Shown here piece after piece: positions 60,093-64,000 of a DNA stretch of 64,000 nt (within the stretch, counting starts at the first letter, position 1; each line of letters begins with the position of its first letter). Both the position numbers and the translations under genes were made by a program. Below the pieces are notes generated by a model. That model was given only the letters and a program-made list of their open reading frames with translations, made no database searches and was not told the DNA's origin. Source of the stretch: Holophagae bacterium (GTDB taxonomy: Bacteria > Acidobacteriota > Holophagae > Acanthopleuribacterales > Acanthopleuribacteraceae); NCBI GenBank assembly GCA_030429565.1, contig JAUIFE010000024.1:1-64000 (forward strand), given 5' to 3'.

Positions 60093-63000
60093 ACCCCGGC
60101 AAGCCTTCTTCAGCAACGACACCGACCGCCGGCAGCACCTGGACCGGACCTTGTCTGCACCAAATGATTGAAGCGCAGGTGGCGCGCACGCCCAACGCCG
60201 CCGCCGTGCGCTGCGACGGCCGCCAACTCTCGTTTTTGGAACTCGATCGGCGCGCCAACCAGTGTGCCCACTTCCTGCGCGGGCTCGGTGTCGGTCCCGA
60301 CAGCATTGTGGCCGTGTTGATGGAACGGTCGCTTGATTTAATTGTCGGCTTGCTCGGTATTCTCAAGGCCGGCGGTGCCTACCTGCCGCTTGATCCGGCT
60401 TACCCCGAGGAACGCCTGCAACTCTTGCTGGACGACGCCGATGTCGGCGTGCTGGTGACGCAAGAAGCCTTTGCCGGTATGTCGTTTGACGGGACCTTGT
60501 TACCGCTTGACCGCGACCGTCCATACCTGGCTCGCGAGCCTGAAACGGCACCGGTTAACCTGGCTTTGCCGCACCATTTGGCTTATGTCATTTACACCTC
60601 GGGTTCGACTGGGAAACCCAAGGGCTGCATGCTGCCGCACCGCGCCATCGGCAATCGCTTGGACTGGATGCAGCGTTGCTACAACATTGGCGCCGGCGAC
60701 CGCATTTTACAAAAAACGCCCTATACTTTCGATGTTTCCGTATGGGAACTGTTCCTGCCGCTGCTCAGTGGCGCCTGTTTGGTGTTCGCCAAACCCGACG
60801 GCCACAAAGATGCCGCTTATTTGGTCGACCTGATTCAGCAAGAAAAGGTGACTGTTTGCCATTTCGTGCCCTCGATGTTGCGTTTCTTTCTCAACCAACC
60901 GCGCGTGCGCCATTGCACCAGCCTGCGCCACGTCTTCGCCAGTGGTGAAGCCTTACCCGCCGATTTGGTGGCACAGTGGACGCAAAAGTGTTCCGGCAAA
61001 CTGCACAACCTCTACGGACCCACCGAGGCGGCGGTTGATGTGAGTTTCTGGGAATGTAGCCTGCGTGCCGACGGCAAGGTCCCGATTGGGCGGGCCATCG
61101 ATAACATTCAATTACACGTGCTCGACGAATACTTGCGGCCCGTGCCGCTGGGCGAAGCGGGCGAGCTGTTCATCGGCGGGGTTGGTTTGGCACGTGGGTA
61201 CCTGCGCCGGCCCGAGCTGACCGCGCAGCGTTTTGTGCGCGATCCCTTTAGCGACGATCCCGAGGCGCGCCTTTACAAAACCGGTGACCTGGCTTGCTTT
61301 ATGGAAGACGGCAACATCGAGTACCTCGGTCGCAGCGACGACCAAGTGAAGCTGCGCGGCTTTCGCATTGAGTTGGGCGAAATCGAGTGGGCGCTGCGCC
61401 AACACGACGCCGTTGTCGACGCGGCGGTGGCGGTGGTCGCGCGTGAGACCGGCGACCCCAAGTTGGCCGGCTACGTGGTGCCGATGGCGGCCGAGGCAGT
61501 GTCTTCTCAGGAACTTAAGGATTTCTTAAAAGGGAAGTTGCCCGAATACATGGTGCCCAACCAAATCGGATTTTTGGACGAATTACCGATCTCGCGTCAC
61601 GGCAAGCTCGACCGCAACGCGCTGCCGTGGCCGATGTCTCAAACCACGGCGCCGCCCCAACCGGCCCCGGAACAAGCGCCTCGGCAAGAAAACGAAGCGT
61701 GCGCAACGGCACCGGCCGCCGCTGTGCTGGATGACCTTTTGGCGGAAGTCGCCGATATCACACGCGGTTTCATCGAAGTGGCGCAACTGAACGTCGACGA
61801 CGATTTGTTCGACCTGGGCGCGACCTCCTTGACCTTGGTGCTGTTGGTCGAGGCGCTTCAGGCGCGTTACGGCGTGGCCGTTCCGGTTGATGTCATGATG
61901 GACGGCCCCAATGTGCGCCACATCGCGCGCTATTTGGCGGACCACCAAACACCCACGGCGGCGGCGCAGGCGATGCCCATCGCAGCCACGGCGACCTTCG
62001 CCGCGCCGACAGTTGCCCCGCTCGAAGCGGCGCCCTTGCCCGCGCGCGTGCTCCGCGCGCCCGCACCTTGTCGCCATTTTTCCGCCACATCTGTGCCGCG
62101 CCGCGCGTGCGACGGTTTGTTGGCCGAGCTGCGCCGCATCGAGGTCGACGGCCAACACCGTTACCTTTACGCTTCGGCCGGCGATTTGAACCCGGTGCAA
62201 ACCTACCTCGTTGTGCGCGAAAACGGCGTAGCCGATCTCGCCGCCGGGGTTTATTACCACCATCCCGTGCGCCACTGTTTGCTGCGCCTCGGTGACGGTT
62301 GCCTGCCGCGTGCGGTTTTTGCCGACGCTGACCAAACGGCCGCCGCCAACGCCGGATTCGCCGTGTTTTTAATCGCGCGCATGGACGCGGTCACGCCGAT
62401 TTACAAGGGCACCGCCGCCATGTTGAGCACCGTCGAGGCCGGTTACATCGGTGGCTTGTTACAGGACCGTGCCGCCGACGTTGCGCTTGGTGTGTGTCCC
62501 GTCGTCGGTGTCGACCCGGCGCCCTTAAGTCGGCTGTTCGATCTCGATGACGACCACCAATTCTTGTTTTGTTTGTTGGCGGGTGTGCCCGCTGCTCAGC
62601 CCGCCGCAACCGCCGACGCGACGCGCGCTTTGCCCGCCGGCTTCAGCGATTACCTGGCGGTGGATGCCGACGCGGTTGCATTTCCCAGCGCCGAAGACAA
62701 GGCGCGCCTGCGGGCCGAACAACGCCACCTGCGCCGCGTCAGCGACGAACCCGTCGTGCCTTTGGCCGAGCTGCCCGTGCCCGGCGCGCGTTATCGCGCC
62801 CGCGCTTGCAAGCGCAGCTACCTGGCGACGGCGGTCGACGCGCGGCGCTTGGCGGGTTGGTTGGCGCTGACTGGGGTGGGCGATCGCGCCGGCGCTTACC
62901 ACGGCCTCGACGCCGTACCTGCGAGCTTGCAAGCCTACATATATATATGTAAAGACCGCGTCGCCGGACTCGCACCCGGTTTGTACCGCTACGAACGACA

Positions 63001-64000
63001 AAGCCAAGTATTACAGCCGGTTACAGGCGAGTTAAGCGCGCCGATTAAAAATTGCTACACGCCGTTTAACCGCAAACACGCCGGTGCCGCCGCCTTCCAC
63101 CTGTTTTTGATCGCGCCCTTGGGTTCGGCGCAGGGCGCGGCCCGTCGCGACGCCGAGTACCCAGCCTTGCTTGAGGCCGGTTACCTCGGCCGATTGTTGT
63201 TGGATCGCCAGGCCGATTTTGGGCTCGGCGTTTGCCCCATTGGTGGTTTGTTGTTCGACAAAATTCGCGGCGATTTCGGCATTAACGACGGCGATGTGTT
63301 GGTCCACGGGTTTGTCGGCGGCGATTACGCCTACGATTTGCCCGTCGATTGGGACGCCGGCCTCGCGCTGGTTTCCCCGCCCGTCGCCAAACCGTCGCGC
63401 GACATGGCGATTGTCGGTTTGGCCGGTCGTTATCCCGGTGCCGACGATACCGCCGCCTTTGCCGCCAACCTCAAGGCCGGCGTTACCGCCTTTTCGATGC
63501 AGCACTTCAACGGCGCCGGCGACTATCGCAACGGTGACGAAAAGCCCCGCGCCCAACAGCATTTCGCCGGCTTTCTCAGCAACGTGGCCGGCTTCGACGC
63601 CGCCTTGTTTAAGATGTTGCCTGTGGAAGCGCGCGGCGTTGATCCGCAAGAACGGTTGTTGTTGGAAACGGTGTGGACCTGTTTGGAAGAGGCCGGCACC
63701 ACCGGCGCCGCGCTGAGCCGTGCGGTCGGCCGCGTCGGCGTGTTTACCGGCGTGATGTGGAACGATTACCAACTGCACGGCTGCGCGGGCTGGCGCGAGG
63801 GCCGCTACCAAACCGTGTCGCTACCGTCGTCGCTGGCCAACCGCATTTCCCATGCCTTTGGGTTCAAAGGACCGAGCGTTGCCGTCAACACCTCGTGTTC
63901 CGCGGCGATGACCGCGTTGCACTACGCCTGCCACAGTGTGCGCAGCGGCGAGTGCGGCGCGGCCGTGGTTGCCGGCGTCAACTTGATCACCCACCCCAAC
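60089..64000 (+). CDS. Trans-AT NRPS/PKS protein 3, partial: A(Ser)-PCP-Ox-KS, runs off the right edge
   Basis: The ATG at 60089 overlaps the stop of gene 2, with GGAGG at 60080-60084 as a strong ribosome binding site. The frame is open for 1,304 codons to the edge. The A domain (18-514) has YTSGSTGKPKG, and the code residues D V W H F S L V D K (from FDVSVWE, CHFVPS, VFASGEA, NLYGPTEAAVD) indicate serine, as in gene 1. PCP 545-617 (GATSLTLV). A doubled nitroreductase-like oxidase (675-1084) follows, then the first 200 residues of a KS (from 1105), with C1270 in NTSCSAAM. It completes the second oxazole. The first 25 residues show no obvious docking fold. Confidence 0.92.
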   Translation, partial: MNPGKPSSATTPTAGSTWTGPCLHQMIEAQVARTPNAAAVRCDGRQLSFLELDRRANQCAHFLRGLGVGPDSIVAVLMERSLDLIVGLLGILKAGGAYLPLDPAYPEERLQLLLDDADVGVLVTQEAFAGMSFDGTLLPLDRDRPYLAREPETAPVNLALPHHLAYVIYTSGSTGKPKGCMLPHRAIGNRLDWMQRCYNIGAGDRILQKTPYTFDVSVWELFLPLLSGACLVFAKPDGHKDAAYLVDLIQQEKVTVCHFVPSMLRFFLNQPRVRHCTSLRHVFASGEALPADLVAQWTQKCSGKLHNLYGPTEAAVDVSFWECSLRADGKVPIGRAIDNIQLHVLDEYLRPVPLGEAGELFIGGVGLARGYLRRPELTAQRFVRDPFSDDPEARLYKTGDLACFMEDGNIEYLGRSDDQVKLRGFRIELGEIEWALRQHDAVVDAAVAVVARETGDPKLAGYVVPMAAEAVSSQELKDFLKGKLPEYMVPNQIGFLDELPISRHGKLDRNALPWPMSQTTAPPQPAPEQAPRQENEACATAPAAAVLDDLLAEVADITRGFIEVAQLNVDDDLFDLGATSLTLVLLVEALQARYGVAVPVDVMMDGPNVRHIARYLADHQTPTAAAQAMPIAATATFAAPTVAPLEAAPLPARVLRAPAPCRHFSATSVPRRACDGLLAELRRIEVDGQHRYLYASAGDLNPVQTYLVVRENGVADLAAGVYYHHPVRHCLLRLGDGCLPRAVFADADQTAAANAGFAVFLIARMDAVTPIYKGTAAMLSTVEAGYIGGLLQDRAADVALGVCPVVGVDPAPLSRLFDLDDDHQFLFCLLAGVPAAQPAATADATRALPAGFSDYLAVDADAVAFPSAEDKARLRAEQRHLRRVSDEPVVPLAELPVPGARYRARACKRSYLATAVDARRLAGWLALTGVGDRAGAYHGLDAVPASLQAYIYICKDRVAGLAPGLYRYERQSQVLQPVTGELSAPIKNCYTPFNRKHAGAAAFHLFLIAPLGSAQGAARRDAEYPALLEAGYLGRLLLDRQADFGLGVCPIGGLLFDKIRGDFGINDGDVLVHGFVGGDYAYDLPVDWDAGLALVSPPVAKPSRDMAIVGLAGRYPGADDTAAFAANLKAGVTAFSMQHFNGAGDYRNGDEKPRAQQHFAGFLSNVAGFDAALFKMLPVEARGVDPQERLLLETVWTCLEEAGTTGAALSRAVGRVGVFTGVMWNDYQLHGCAGWREGRYQTVSLPSSLANRISHAFGFKGPSVAVNTSCSAAMTALHYACHSVRSGECGAAVVAGVNLITHPN
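62936..62951. repeat. 16-base perfect palindrome with an (AT)5 run inside the Ox domain of gene 3
   Basis: TACATATATATATGTA reads the same on both strands and encodes AYIYICK within otherwise GC-rich coding sequence. The frame is kept. Slippage here would shift it. Confidence 0.75.

Noticed and set aside
6862..64000. Built-in acyltransferase, enoyl reductase or thioesterase domains
   Set aside because: I looked for a GHSxG-type AT after each KS, an ER between DH and KR, and a terminal TE. None was found, which supports trans-AT and a cluster that continues beyond the window.

Overview
The window is dominated by the start of a very large trans-AT polyketide synthase / non-ribosomal peptide synthetase (PKS/NRPS) cluster, on the + strand from about 6.9 kb to the right edge. 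The GC-rich megasynthase, the lack of any built-in acyltransferase, a RAYT-type transposase beside dense short repeats, and the domain logic together suggest a secondary-metabolite-rich marine bacterium. My best guess is an Acidobacteriota of the Acanthopleuribacteraceae type. This is an inference from gene content and memory, not from a marker gene.

Left region (1-4.2 kb): the first 72 bases are the 5' end of a transposase-like gene leaving the window on the minus strand. A RAYT/Y1 (HUH) transposase at 763-1803 is flanked by repeat arrays sharing the word GTGCGTGTCC. On its left (about 127-400) the word lies in reverse orientation. On its right (about 2035-3276) some 30 copies lie in forward orientation, mixed with longer direct duplications. 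An orphan 128-residue protein follows at 3753-4139.

Middle (4.2-6.9 kb): a minus-strand half-size ABC exporter (4206-6362) stands divergent to the synthase. The two are separated by about 500 bases of AT-richer intergenic DNA holding a plausible sigma-70-like promoter for the synthase.

Right region (6.9-64 kb): three translationally coupled genes with ATGA stop/start overlaps. Gene 1 (14,820 codons) has this order: KS(Ser)-ACP / KS-KR-ACP / KS-KR-cMT-ACP / KS0-oMT-ACP-ACP / KS-ACP / Cy-Cy-A(Ser)-PCP-Ox / KS0-ACP / KS-DH-KR-cMT-ACP / KS-KR-cMT-ACP / KS-KR-ACP / KS-DH-DH*(pyran synthase?)-KR-ACP / KS. Gene 2 (2,923 codons) completes the split module: DH-KR-cMT-ACP / KS0-ACP / Cy-Cy. Gene 3 (partial at the edge) is A(Ser)-PCP-Ox / KS.

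Read collinearly, the line would make a hemiketal-capable methoxy polyketide head, an oxazole, a C-methyl alkene, a tetrahydropyran, another C-methyl alkene and a second oxazole. This follows the C18-C38 part of the marine-sponge cytotoxins phorboxazole A/B closely, with predictable methylation differences. No acyltransferase, enoyl reductase, beta-branching cassette or thioesterase lies in the window. They are expected downstream or elsewhere.
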